A stretch of DNA of 64,000 bases. Origin: Sulfobacillus thermosulfidooxidans DSM 9293. Its GTDB lineage: Bacteria; Bacillota; Sulfobacillia; Sulfobacillales; Sulfobacillaceae. The position numbers and the translations under genes were made by a program. Positions 17,192-25,973 of the stretch are shown piece by piece. Position 1 is the stretch's first letter. Each line of letters begins with the position of its first letter. The notes under the pieces are model-generated. The model was not told where the DNA came from, searched no databases, and saw nothing but the letters and a program-made list of their open reading frames with translations. Where the stretch lies: the NCBI RefSeq assembly GCF_900176145.1, contig NZ_FWWY01000001.1:1597819-1661818 (forward strand), in the 5' to 3' direction.

Positions 17192-18511
17192 ATGCGAGGC
17201 AAAATCGCCTTGGCGCTGACAGGAGCAAGTCTTCTTGTATTAGCTGGTCCAGTGGTGATGACCTACGGGGCTTCACTGCAGCAGTTACAACAAGAAGAAG
17301 CCCAAGCACAGGCTCAGCTAGCGGCGGAACAGAGTCAGTACCAACAAACCCAAGCTGCTATCGATCAGGCACAGCAGCAAATTAGTTCCTTAAATCAAAA
17401 ATTGGCGCAAGATCAGGCTATGGTCGGCTCCGCAAATCAACAAATCGCCTCGACACAGGCACGAATGCAGCAAACCCAAGCTTTGTTGAGCAGCACCGAA
17501 GCACAACTGAATGCAACTCAAAACGAGTTGAATGCTACCGAGGCCAATTATCAAAAAACTGAGGCCTTAATTCAACAAACGCAGGCGAGTTTAATTCAGG
17601 AAAGCAAACTGTTAAATGGGCAATTGCAGTTGATTGAGGAGCGCGGATCGATCGGATATCTGGATGTCTTATTAGGCGCCCATTCGTTTACCGATTTTGT
17701 CAGTCGTCTGTCTTTATTAGGTCAGATTGCGGGACAAGCGGCCTCAGAGGTTAATGTCATTAAACAGGAAGAAGCCCAAGAAGCCAAAGAAAAGGCCAGC
17801 TTAAAAGCGGAGGCCACGTTACTGTCGGAAACTCGTGCGTCCCTGGCCGCGCACCAAGCCTTATTACAACAAGAACAAAACATGTTGGCACAAGAAGAAA
17901 GCCAAGCAATTTCTTTGCATAATCAAGCTATGAGTGCTGCCCAAAATGCCGCGAATACATTAGCTCAACAAAAGCAAGTCGAAGCAACATTAAAAAATCA
18001 GCAGGCTCAGATCCAACAAAATATGGCGCAATTGGGTTCAAAGATTAACCAAATTGCTTCCCAAATCCAAGCGTTGCTGGGACAATTTAGTCAAGGCACG
18101 TTATCTCGAAGAGAGCTATACAACGCGATGTTGCCACTTGTGACGCCGATTGCTGAACAAGATAATCTACCTCCCGCTTTAGTGATTGCAGTGATTACAG
18201 AAGAATCGGGTGGTAATGCGCATGCGGTGAGTTCTGCAGGAGCGATCGGCCTTATGCAGTTGGAGCCCGGAACGGCAGAAGTACTAGGAATCTCCCCCAG
18301 TGAACTCTATAATCCCCAACAAAATCTGATAGCAGGCTGCTTATATCTCCGTGACATGTTAAATATGTTTGGAGGGAATCTTTCTTTAGCCTTATCAGCC
18401 TATAATGCAGGTCCCGGTGCCGTCCAAGCATATGGAGATCGAGTTGTTCCCGCCACTCAAGGTTATGTCGACAATGTGGAAGCTTTATATGCTATGTATA
18501 GCCAGTGGTGA
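17192..18511 (+). CDS. Secreted murein hydrolase: coiled coil plus lytic transglycosylase domain
   Basis: A 439-residue exported protein. A signal peptide (ALALTGASLLVLAGPVVMTYG) is followed by a long Gln/Ala-rich coiled coil to about residue 310, of the kind seen in CwlO/PcsB/EnvC-type proteins. The C-terminal domain (about 318-435) is a Slt70-like lytic transglycosylase: catalytic Glu338 in ITEESGGNAHA, then AIGLMQLEPGTAEVLG and LALSAYNAGPGAV. It should cleave the MurNAc-GlcNAc bond outside the membrane, with the coiled coil controlling or localising it. Coiled-coil regulators usually carry NlpC/P60 or M23 domains, so the SLT fusion is notable. AGGAGGGG lies upstream of ATG 17192 with slightly long spacing. 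Confidence 0.87.
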   Translation: MRGKIALALTGASLLVLAGPVVMTYGASLQQLQQEEAQAQAQLAAEQSQYQQTQAAIDQAQQQISSLNQKLAQDQAMVGSANQQIASTQARMQQTQALLSSTEAQLNATQNELNATEANYQKTEALIQQTQASLIQESKLLNGQLQLIEERGSIGYLDVLLGAHSFTDFVSRLSLLGQIAGQAASEVNVIKQEEAQEAKEKASLKAEATLLSETRASLAAHQALLQQEQNMLAQEESQAISLHNQAMSAAQNAANTLAQQKQVEATLKNQQAQIQQNMAQLGSKINQIASQIQALLGQFSQGTLSRRELYNAMLPLVTPIAEQDNLPPALVIAVITEESGGNAHAVSSAGAIGLMQLEPGTAEVLGISPSELYNPQQNLIAGCLYLRDMLNMFGGNLSLALSAYNAGPGAVQAYGDRVVPATQGYVDNVEALYAMYSQW

Positions 18512-18526
18512 ATAACCCGAGGTTGG

Positions 18527-18553
18527 AAAAATCCCGCTAACTGCGGGATTTTT
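18527..18553. terminator. Bidirectional terminator between convergent genes
   Basis: The stem atcccgc (18531-18537) with gcgggat (18543-18549) is flanked by AAAAA on the left and TTTTT on the right, so it can act on both strands. The stop codon of the minus-strand gene lies in its loop and stem, so the hairpin encodes that protein's last residues. Confidence 0.85.
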
Positions 18554-19073
18554 CCATGTCGGGCTCCTGTTGCTGTGGTGCCAGACGGCGCCTCCATATC
18601 AGGATAGCTAAAATGAGACCCATGATGAAGGCCCACCACGGATTTCCCCAAAATGCCGCAATCATGCCCACGCCAGCAATTACGGAAATCCACGAACTGG
18701 GTCTCGAGTGTCTTGAATCCATCGCCACAATAAAGAGCCCAAGAACGAATAGAGAGGCTGGGATTCTGTAAAATAAACTACGAACATGGGGCCCCAAATG
18801 GGTAGAAAAAATGATGGTGTCAACGGTAATGTAAAGCCCAGAGAATCCCGTCATCAACCATGGTAACCACGATTTCTGACCAAAAATTCGGCCGAGGATG
18901 AGATACAACAAGGCCACACTTAAGGGGGGCAGCCATACTCCCCAGGCCGCAGGCCATGAACGGAAAAACGGAAAGATGGGCACCATGGGAGAAAGGTAGG
19001 GACGGACAAGAGCAGATTCCAGCCACAAAGCGGCCAGAAGAAGCCAGGGGAGACGTTGTTTCCAAAACATCAT
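18537..19073 (-). CDS. Membrane protein of unknown function, five to six helices
   Basis: A 178-residue hydrophobic protein with likely membrane segments near residues 8-24, 44-66, 70-92, 105-120, 128-145 and 148-164, and a short charged tail ending EKSRS. ATG 19073 has AAAGGAG 5 bases upstream; a GTG at 19091 would contain that site and is rejected. No family is recognised. The last codons form one arm of a bidirectional terminator shared with the murein hydrolase gene. It is divergent from ftsH, with a 170-base intergenic region. Confidence 0.6.
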   Translation of the reverse strand: MMFWKQRLPWLLLAALWLESALVRPYLSPMVPIFPFFRSWPAAWGVWLPPLSVALLYLILGRIFGQKSWLPWLMTGFSGLYITVDTIIFSTHLGPHVRSLFYRIPASLFVLGLFIVAMDSRHSRPSSWISVIAGVGMIAAFWGNPWWAFIMGLILAILIWRRRLAPQQQEPDMEKSRS

Positions 19074-19243
19074 CGATTCTCCTTTCACCAATTTTTGGTA
19101 TGAGTATGCCCGTTTTAGAGGAAAACTAGCCCGAGAGTGAGAACCTATAGCGCAATCTTGACGAAAAGTGCTATTGTAATGTATCAGGCAAAAATTTTTT
19201 ATTTTTATTTACGGAGCATTAGCTTCACAGCGGAGGGGATCCG

Positions 19244-21046
19244 ATGCAAAACCGGTGGTTTCGAGGCGTCATCACAATAGTCCTGGTGGTGCTGTTTATT
19301 TCGACATTGATGGATATCCTCAATGCGCGCACAGCACAAGTTCAGGAACTACCTTACAGTTCGCTGATCACGGCGAGCCTCAAACATCAGGTGACTACTG
19401 CCGACGTGAATCCATCTCAACATGTGGTGAGTTGGACTAACAAACAGGGCCAGCATTATCAGACCGTCTATGCCCCAGGCGAAACGAATACATTAAGTGC
19501 GGAACTTAATAAGGCAGGGGCCAATGTTACGGTAGAAAAGCCATCCAGTTCCTTTGTATGGATTGGTCTCATTGGCGACTTTTTGCCCGTCTTGATTGTG
19601 ATCGGTTTTGTGTTTTTCTTCTTTAGACAAAGTCAAGGCGGCAATCGGATGATGTCTTTCGGAAAGAGCCAGGCGCGTTTACAGGCGGATAACTTACCGA
19701 AGGTGACATTTGCCGATGTTGCGGGTGTCGATGAGGAGAAACAAGAACTCGAAGAAATTGTAGATTTCTTAAAAAATCCCAAACGGTACTTAGATATGGG
19801 AGCGAGAATTCCCAAGGGGGTTTTGTTATTTGGCCCTCCTGGTACCGGAAAAACTCTTTTAGCACGAGCGGTCGCCGGAGAAGCTGGAGTTCCCTTTTTC
19901 TCGGAAAGTGGTTCAGGTTTCGTGGAGATGTTTGTGGGTGTTGGAGCGTCCAGGGTTCGCGATCTATTCGAGCAAGCGAAAAAGAATGCTCCATGCATTC
20001 TTTTTATCGATGAATTAGACGCTGTGGGTCGGATGCGGGGAGCTGGCTATGGAGGCGGCAATGATGAGCGCGAGCAAACCTTAAACCAATTGCTGGTCGA
20101 AATGGACGGATTTGGTGTCAATGAGGGTGTCATCGTTATGGCCGCAACCAACCGTCCTGACGTCTTGGATCCGGCATTATTACGGCCGGGACGTTTTGAT
20201 CGCCAAATTATGGTTCCCCGGCCAGATCAAGCAGGACGAAGAAAGATTTTGGAAGTGCACGTGGCCAATAAACCGCTTGATTCAGACGTTGATCTCGATG
20301 TGATTGCTCGTAGGACACCAGGATTTACCGGTGCGGATCTCGCTAATTTAGCCAACGAAGCAGCTCTCTTAGCCGCACGGGAACGCCGGAAAAAGATCAC
20401 CATGAAAAATTTTGAAGAAGCGGCAGAACGCGTGATGGCCGGACCCCAAAAGAAGACACGGGTGTTATCGGCGTTTGAGAAGCGTGTCGTTGCTTTTCAC
20501 GAAGGCGGACATACGTTGGTAGGAATGTTGGTTCCCCATGGCGACCCGGTGAATAAGGTGACGATTATTCCCCGTGGCATGGCCATGGGCTACACGATGC
20601 CCTTACCCGAAGAGGACCGCTATCTTGTCACCAAAGAACAAATTCTCGATAAAGTGGCGATGTCACTCGGGGGAAGAGCAGCCGAGCAAATTGTTTTTGG
20701 AGAAATTTCGACCGGCGCCTCCGATGATTTAGAGAAATCGACAAAAATGGTTAAACAGATGATTACAGAATACGGGATGTCCGAGGAATTAGGTCCGATG
20801 ACGTATGGAACCCGTCAAGATCAAGTGTTTTTGGGGCGGGATTTAGTCCGCCAACGGAATTATTCCGAAGAGGTGGCTTCAAAAATTGACCAAGCCGTGC
20901 GTCACATTATTTTGCAGCAATACGAGCGGGCCAAAAATATCTTGTTACAACATCGGGCGACATTGAACCGGATTGCCATTGAGCTGATTGAACGGGAAAC
21001 CTTAGATGCCAAGGAACTTCAAGAAATCTTGCGTGCTACGACATAA
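19244..21046 (+). CDS. ftsH: ATP-dependent zinc metalloprotease FtsH
   Basis: Membrane-anchored AAA+ protease that degrades misfolded or regulated membrane and cytosolic proteins as a hexamer. It has 600 residues. Membrane segments lie at about 7-24 and 104-126 and flank a small extracytoplasmic domain. The AAA module has Walker A GPPGTGKT (197-204), Walker B ILFIDE (252-257) and the arginine-finger region [20 protein letters not shown] (301-320). The zinc site is HEGGH at 419-423, where most FtsH have HEAGH, and the third ligand region is [10 protein letters not shown]. The site GGAGGGG precedes ATG 19244. It is monocistronic with a strong terminator. A TTGACG at 19158-19163 could be a -35 element, but no good -10 follows. 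Confidence 0.97.
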   Translation: MQNRWFRGVITIVLVVLFISTLMDILNARTAQVQELPYSSLITASLKHQVTTADVNPSQHVVSWTNKQGQHYQTVYAPGETNTLSAELNKAGANVTVEKPSSSFVWIGLIGDFLPVLIVIGFVFFFFRQSQGGNRMMSFGKSQARLQADNLPKVTFADVAGVDEEKQELEEIVDFLKNPKRYLDMGARIPKGVLLFGPPGTGKTLLARAVAGEAGVPFFSESGSGFVEMFVGVGASRVRDLFEQAKKNAPCILFIDELDAVGRMRGAGYGGGNDEREQTLNQLLVEMDGFGVNEGVIVMAATNRPDVLDPALLRPGRFDRQIMVPRPDQAGRRKILEVHVANKPLDSDVDLDVIARRTPGFTGADLANLANEAALLAARERRKKITMKNFEEAAERVMAGPQKKTRVLSAFEKRVVAFHEGGHTLVGMLVPHGDPVNKVTIIPRGMAMGYTMPLPEEDRYLVTKEQILDKVAMSLGGRAAEQIVFGEISTGASDDLEKSTKMVKQMITEYGMSEELGPMTYGTRQDQVFLGRDLVRQRNYSEEVASKIDQAVRHIILQQYERAKNILLQHRATLNRIAIELIERETLDAKELQEILRATT

Positions 21047-21054
21047 GGAGCGCA

Positions 21055-21090
21055 CAAAGGGACGCAGGCATACTGCGTCCCTTTGTATTA
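21055..21090. terminator. Terminator after ftsH, probably bidirectional
   Basis: A perfect 13-base-pair stem (21055-21067 with 21073-21085) and a 5-base loop is followed by TATTATTT on the plus strand. The minus-strand gene ends at 21088, so the hairpin can serve both. Confidence 0.9.
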
Positions 21091-21348
21091 TTTGGGCCAG
21101 ACCAGTTCCAAGTTATGGCGGGTGATTAACCGGTCGCCCTCCTCACTGTTAGGTACAGGCATGCGCTTGACTGCCCGCCGCGCAATCAAGTCAAGGATAA
21201 GCTCCGGAGGACGGGGATCCTCCTGCATAATCAAGTTTAGTACTTCACGATCAATTTGGACCCGATGTTGCTTTCTTGGTTGTTTGTCATCAGGCACGGG
21301 CACGCTAAGCCATTGTGATCCTTGAGACTTATCAACTCTTAATGCCAC
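21088..21348 (-). CDS. Small protein of unknown function
   Basis: An 86-residue soluble, charged protein (for example VQIDREVLNLIMQEDPRPPEL and LILDLIARRAVKRM). GTG 21348 has GGGGGA upstream at a reasonable distance, and the gene ends at the ftsH terminator. There is no signal peptide, membrane segment or cysteine. The central part could be two short helices. I do not recognise the family; confidence that it is real comes from the ribosome site, the shared terminator and the lack of any competing frame. Confidence 0.5.
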   Translation of the reverse strand: MALRVDKSQGSQWLSVPVPDDKQPRKQHRVQIDREVLNLIMQEDPRPPELILDLIARRAVKRMPVPNSEEGDRLITRHNLELVWPK

Positions 21349-21584
21349 ATAAATCCCCCATCCGGAATATCCTGCTGCCCTTCCTATACGGGACGAGCAA
21401 CAAAAACGCCATGATTTTGTGTTCCATCTCTATATTAAACGCCAAACATCTTGCCCGCGTTACTATAGAGAACGAAAATGATTTTGTCTAGTAAATAACG
21501 TCGAATATTGCTCAACGTTTTTCATCTATAAAGGAAGCAAGTAAGACCCAGGGGATACCATCGTCGGATAATCGGGAAACATGG

Positions 21585-21590
21585 TATAAT
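21585..21590 (+). promoter_or_regulatory. Extended -10 promoter of the sugar-nucleotide operon
   Basis: TGGTATAAT is an extended -10 (TGn plus a perfect TATAAT). RNA would start near 21597. No recognisable -35 lies 16-18 bases upstream, which is usual for extended -10 promoters. It leaves a 55-base leader and excludes a start at TTG 21599. Confidence 0.7.
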
Positions 21591-21652
21591 GCTGGCGCTT
21601 GGAGGTCCTGTCCGAACCTAGCGGACGCTGGCGAATGAAAGAGGGGAATAGA

Positions 21653-23554
21653 TTGAAAAGACGGCTACGTCTTTATTTAAAAATAGCCTTCGCGATGTTA
21701 ATTGATGCCATTATGATCAATGCATCGGTTTACATGGCGTTGTATCTTCGCTTTGACGTTCCTTATATTCCCGCGCAATATTTACGTCCTTACCAACATA
21801 TTGCTATCTATTTCACGTTAACAACATTGCTTTTGATGTGGTTTACGCGTGTTTATCACCGGATGTGGCAATATGCAGGACCTCGTGATGCCCAAGTATT
21901 AATGGGTTCCATTTTAGGCAGCACGGTCTTTTTGGATGGCTATTTGTTGTTAGATGGTGTAGCGCATTATCCTCGCGGGGTTTATCTGTTGTATGTGTTG
22001 TTTGCTTTAGCATTGGTAGGTGGGTGGCGTTTTCTTATTCGATCTTACTATGATTTCACCTGGGTTCCTCGGAGCAAGGCCGCTCCTCGAGTGCTTATTG
22101 TTGGGGCGGGTAAAGCGGGCCAACTTGTTGCTCAAGAACTCAGTCGCCATCCTGAAGTCGGCATTGCCGTTGGATTCTTAGATGATGATGTGGCCAAGCA
22201 TGGCATGCAAATTGGCTCATTAAAAGTTCTAGGGACAACAAAAGCATTAGCGCACGTGATTCATGACTATCACGTGGATCAGGTTTTGTTTGCGATTCCT
22301 TCGGCATCCGGTAAAATTTTACGGCCTTTGGTTGACCAATGCCGCGATCTCAATGTGAAAGCCAGGATGCTGCCTGCACTCAATCAAATGATTGGTGGGC
22401 AAGTGCTGGTCAATCAAATTCGTGACGTGCAAATCGAAGACTTGTTACAACGAGAACCGGCGATTGTGGATTTAGGAGAAATTGCGAGTTACCTAACCAA
22501 TAAAACGGTTATGGTGACCGGAGCTGGAGGAACCATTGGTTCGGAATTATGTCGACAGGTGGCCCAATTTACACCTCGTGCGCTGGTGTTGCTGGGACTT
22601 GATGAAACCTCTATATTCGATATTGAACAAGAAATGCGCAATAAATTCCCAAACTTGCCGGTGATCCCGGTCGTTGCGGATCTGCGCGACCAGGGGCGCA
22701 TGCAACAAGTTATGCAACAGACCCGACCCCAGGTTGTGTTTCATGCGGCAGCTCATAAACATGTTCCCTTAATGGAAATCCAACCGCCCGAGGCCATCCG
22801 CAACAACGTGGAAGGATTATGGGGATTTTTAGATATTTGTCAAAAAATGCATGTCGAGCGATTTGTCTTTATTTCCACCGACAAGGCTGTCAATCCGACG
22901 AGCGTCTATGGTACGACGAAACGCATCGGAGAAATTCTGGGAAGTTTTTATGCGAAGCGTTACGGGATGCGTTTCGTAACCGTGCGTTTTGGCAATGTGC
23001 TGGGTTCTCGGGGCAGTGTCTTACCAACGTTTCAAAGGCAAATAGCGCAAGGGGGCCCCTTGACGATTACGCATCCTGATATGGTGCGCTATTTCATGAC
23101 GGTGGCGGAAGCCTGTCAACTGGTCATTCAGGCTGGAGCCATGGGAGAAGGCGGCGATACATTCGTTTTGGATATGGGGGAGCCCTTACGGATTATGGAC
23201 TTGGCCACAAATCTCATTCGCCTCTCCGGATTACGCCCAGGCATTGATATTGATATTGTCTTTACCGGCTTAAGACCCGGGGAAAAACTCTACGAAGAAC
23301 TCCTAACTCCCGAAGATCAAACGAAGGCGACGAAAAATTCACGAATTTTCATTCACGTTGGCGAAACGCCAGATCCCGAACGGGTGTTGCCGTTGCTCAG
23401 AGAATTGGTGGAAGCAGGACGTGCGGCTGATGAACCACGCATCAGGAAATTATTAAAGGAAATTGTACCCGAATATCAACCCCAATCCGACAATGTGTAT
23501 TCCCTGCAAACGCCGGAATTGCTGACAACAGGAGGACATGCTCGTGCTCACTAA
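21653..23554 (+). CDS. Membrane-bound nucleotide-sugar 4,6-dehydratase (FlaA1/EpsC/CapD-like)
   Basis: A polysaccharide-biosynthesis dehydratase of about 633 residues. Four N-terminal membrane segments (to about residue 150) are followed by a first Rossmann domain (PRVLIVGAGKAGQLVAQEL) and a second, catalytic SDR domain (VMVTGAGGTIGSELCRQV, then STDKAVNPTSVYGTTKR). It should convert UDP-GlcNAc to the 4-keto-6-deoxy sugar, the first step to bacillosamine-type or related amino sugars. The catalytic Tyr419 and Lys423 are present, whereas the large membrane subfamily typified by WbpM has Met at the Tyr position. The start chosen is TTG 21653 behind GAGGGG; ATG 21635 is possible. It is the first gene of the operon and overlaps the next one. 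Confidence 0.85.
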   Translation: MKRRLRLYLKIAFAMLIDAIMINASVYMALYLRFDVPYIPAQYLRPYQHIAIYFTLTTLLLMWFTRVYHRMWQYAGPRDAQVLMGSILGSTVFLDGYLLLDGVAHYPRGVYLLYVLFALALVGGWRFLIRSYYDFTWVPRSKAAPRVLIVGAGKAGQLVAQELSRHPEVGIAVGFLDDDVAKHGMQIGSLKVLGTTKALAHVIHDYHVDQVLFAIPSASGKILRPLVDQCRDLNVKARMLPALNQMIGGQVLVNQIRDVQIEDLLQREPAIVDLGEIASYLTNKTVMVTGAGGTIGSELCRQVAQFTPRALVLLGLDETSIFDIEQEMRNKFPNLPVIPVVADLRDQGRMQQVMQQTRPQVVFHAAAHKHVPLMEIQPPEAIRNNVEGLWGFLDICQKMHVERFVFISTDKAVNPTSVYGTTKRIGEILGSFYAKRYGMRFVTVRFGNVLGSRGSVLPTFQRQIAQGGPLTITHPDMVRYFMTVAEACQLVIQAGAMGEGGDTFVLDMGEPLRIMDLATNLIRLSGLRPGIDIDIVFTGLRPGEKLYEELLTPEDQTKATKNSRIFIHVGETPDPERVLPLLRELVEAGRAADEPRIRKLLKEIVPEYQPQSDNVYSLQTPELLTTGGHARAH

Positions 23555-24884
23555 TCATCCGACTACGACCTATTATGATCGCTTAATGGACCGCCTAACC
23601 AGCCGCACGGCATTAATTGGGGTGGTAGGACTCGGTTATGTGGGATTACCTCTGGCCGTGGAACATGCCTTAGCCGGATTTTCGGTCATTGGCTTAGATG
23701 ATAACCTGAGCAAAGTGGAACGGGTAAACCGTGGCGAAAACTATATCCCCGATGTGGATAGTAATACATTAAAGGCGTTAACCCGGGACAAACGGCTGAA
23801 GGCGACAGGCGATTACCAGGCCTTAACGGAAGCCGATGTGATTATTATTTGTGTTCCTACCCCTCTGACGACTAATAAAGAACCGGACTTGTCCTATATT
23901 TTGGCGGTGGCGGATAAAGTGCGAAAAATTATGCGGCCTGGCCAGTTAATTGCGCTGGAAAGCACCACCTATCCCGGTACCACCGAGGAAGTGCTTCAAC
24001 CGATATTAGAAACGAGTGGACTCAAAATCGGAGAAGAATTTTTCTTGGCTTTTTCTCCAGAACGGGTCAATCCCGGTGATCCCGTCTACAAAACGCGCAA
24101 TACCCCGAAATTAGTTGGGGGTGTTACCGAAAAATGTCGCAAAGTGGCTACAGCCCTCTATCAACAGTCTATTACTCAAGTGATTCCGGTGTCTTCGCCA
24201 CGGGTTGCGGAACTCTCAAAAGTCTTTGAGAATACGTACCGGGCCGTCAATATTGCCCTGGTGAATGAGCTGGCTTTATTGTGTGACCGGATGCAGCTTG
24301 ATGTTTGGGAAGTGTTGGAAGCGGCCGGAACCAAACCTTTTGGTATCCAAATTTTCCAACCAGGACCTGGTGTGGGAGGGCACTGCATTCCGCTGGATCC
24401 CTTTTATTTGAGTTGGAAAGCCCGCGAATATGATTTCCCGACACGGTTTATTGAATTGGCCGGCGAAATTAACTTGCGCATGCCATATTTTGTGGTCGAT
24501 AAAGTGACACGAGCGATGAATGCGCGGAAAAAAGCGATTAATGGGTCTAAAATTTTGTTATTAGGTATTGCCTACAAGAAGGATATCGATGATGAACGAG
24601 AATCGCCGGCCTTAAAAGTTTTCGAATTGTTAGAGCAGCAAGGGGCTCATGTGGAATTTCATGACCCCTATGTGCCCGTCGTGAAACCCCACACGTTTTT
24701 TTCGCGTCAAATTCGGTCTGTGGAATTGACTCAAGAGCTGTTGGAATCCCAGGACTGTGTTGTGATAACAACCGATCATTCATGCATTGATTATGAATGG
24801 GTGGTGAATCACAGCGCCTTGGTTGTGGATTCGCGTAACGCGACCAAAAAGCTGGCCGGGCGGGATAATATTGTCCGATTGTAA
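23544..24884 (+). CDS. wbpA: UDP-N-acetylglucosamine 6-dehydrogenase (WbpA-like)
   Basis: A 446-residue nucleotide-sugar dehydrogenase. The NAD-binding motif GVVGLGYVGLPLAVEHAL is followed by ESTTYPGTTEEVLQP, EVFENTYRA-like VFENTYRAVNIALVNELA, and the catalytic Cys motif GVGGHCIPLDPFYLSWKA; the C-terminal UDP-binding domain has GIAYKKDIDDERESPAL. This pattern fits the UDP-GlcNAc/UDP-ManNAc 6-dehydrogenase branch rather than UDP-glucose dehydrogenase. It oxidises the C6 alcohol to a carboxylate using two NAD+. It overlaps the previous gene. AGGAGG lies 8 bases before GTG 23544, making that a better start than ATG 23538. With the next four genes it forms the UDP-ManNAc3NAcA pathway. Confidence 0.85.
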   Translation: MLTNHPTTTYYDRLMDRLTSRTALIGVVGLGYVGLPLAVEHALAGFSVIGLDDNLSKVERVNRGENYIPDVDSNTLKALTRDKRLKATGDYQALTEADVIIICVPTPLTTNKEPDLSYILAVADKVRKIMRPGQLIALESTTYPGTTEEVLQPILETSGLKIGEEFFLAFSPERVNPGDPVYKTRNTPKLVGGVTEKCRKVATALYQQSITQVIPVSSPRVAELSKVFENTYRAVNIALVNELALLCDRMQLDVWEVLEAAGTKPFGIQIFQPGPGVGGHCIPLDPFYLSWKAREYDFPTRFIELAGEINLRMPYFVVDKVTRAMNARKKAINGSKILLLGIAYKKDIDDERESPALKVFELLEQQGAHVEFHDPYVPVVKPHTFFSRQIRSVELTQELLESQDCVVITTDHSCIDYEWVVNHSALVVDSRNATKKLAGRDNIVRL

Positions 24885-24938
24885 GCGCATCTTAGCTAGA
24901 GCCTTATGATTCGGGAAGAGGAAGGATGACAATTACCT

Positions 24939-25973
24939 ATGGCAATACGAGCGGCGTTGATAGGATGTGGCAAGATTGGGCAACGTCATCTGCAAGCCCT
25001 TGTCCATCAAGAGGCCATTGATTTAGTGGCCACGGTGGACACCAACTTGGAAAGAGCGGAAGCGGCTGCGGTGGCCTTTGACGCTTTGGCATTTGATCAA
25101 ACAGACGTGATGTTAGATAACGTGGACATTGATGCGGCGATTATTGCAACACCTTCTGGACTTCACCGTCAACTCGCTTTTCAGGTCCTGGAACGGGGCA
25201 AACATGTCATGGTGGAAAAGCCCCTTGCGCTTTCCTATCAAGACGCTAAGGCCATCGTCGATTTTGCTAAACAACAGGGCGTTGTTGCCGTGGTGACGCA
25301 ATTTAATCGGATGTTGCCCGCCATTCAGCAATTGTTTCAGGCCCATCAAGATGGGCGGTTGGGACGTATTGTCAATGGCGGCGTCGCTGTGAGATGGGCC
25401 AGACCCCAGTCGTACTATGATGAAGCGCCGTGGCGGGGAACCTATGCGATGGATGGAGGCGTCTTGTTTAACCAGGCCATTCATGCGATTGATGTGTTAC
25501 TCCAATTGATGGGATCTGTGAAAGAAGTTTTTGCGTATACCGCGACCTTAACCCACCAGATTGAAGCAGAAGATAGCGTGTCGGGGACGATACGTTTTCG
25601 TTCCGGAGCTTTAGCCTCCTTGGCCGCGACCACGTGTGTGCCCAAAACTAACTTGGAAGAACGGTTGACGATTGTGGGGGAAAATGGTGTGGTGGTGATT
25701 GGACCCACGGTCAATCAGATTCATACCTGGCGCGTCGGCAATGATAACGAACAAGAGGTACGTCAAGCAATCTTGGATTTGCCTGCACGTCCTAGCTGGC
25801 AGAGTCATCATGATGCATTGAAGGACTTTGCGGAGGCCATTGAAAATGGTGTGACACCGCGTCTCGATGCCGCGACCGCACTGTGTGATATTGCCGTCAT
25901 TGAAGCCCTTATGCTCTCGGGACGGGAAGGACGCATTGTTCACATGTCAGAAATCACAGGGGAAAACGCATGA
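24939..25973 (+). CDS. wbpB: Gfo/Idh/MocA oxidoreductase, WbpB-like 3-dehydrogenase
   Basis: A 344-residue NAD-dependent dehydrogenase. RAALIGCGKIGQRHLQAL is the nucleotide-binding motif, IIATPSGLHRQLAF follows, VEKPLALS holds the catalytic Lys, and MDGGVLFNQAIHAIDVLLQL is the second conserved region, whose His is expected near the active site. Position between a WbpA-like dehydrogenase and WbpD/WbpE-like genes indicates oxidation of C3 of UDP-GlcNAcA to the 3-keto sugar, as WbpB does in Pseudomonas aeruginosa. A ribosome site AAGGA precedes ATG 24939 after a 54-base gap. It overlaps the acetyltransferase gene by ATGA, indicating translational coupling. Confidence 0.82.
   Translation: MAIRAALIGCGKIGQRHLQALVHQEAIDLVATVDTNLERAEAAAVAFDALAFDQTDVMLDNVDIDAAIIATPSGLHRQLAFQVLERGKHVMVEKPLALSYQDAKAIVDFAKQQGVVAVVTQFNRMLPAIQQLFQAHQDGRLGRIVNGGVAVRWARPQSYYDEAPWRGTYAMDGGVLFNQAIHAIDVLLQLMGSVKEVFAYTATLTHQIEAEDSVSGTIRFRSGALASLAATTCVPKTNLEERLTIVGENGVVVIGPTVNQIHTWRVGNDNEQEVRQAILDLPARPSWQSHHDALKDFAEAIENGVTPRLDAATALCDIAVIEALMLSGREGRIVHMSEITGENA

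Noticed and set aside
17058-17309. Minus frame and overlapping plus frame (17083-17385) near the murein hydrolase start
   Set aside because: The signal peptide and ribosome site fix the real gene at 17192 in a different frame.
19158-19186. Promoter of ftsH
   Set aside because: TTGACG is good but no acceptable -10 lies 16-18 bases downstream, so it was not listed as a feature.
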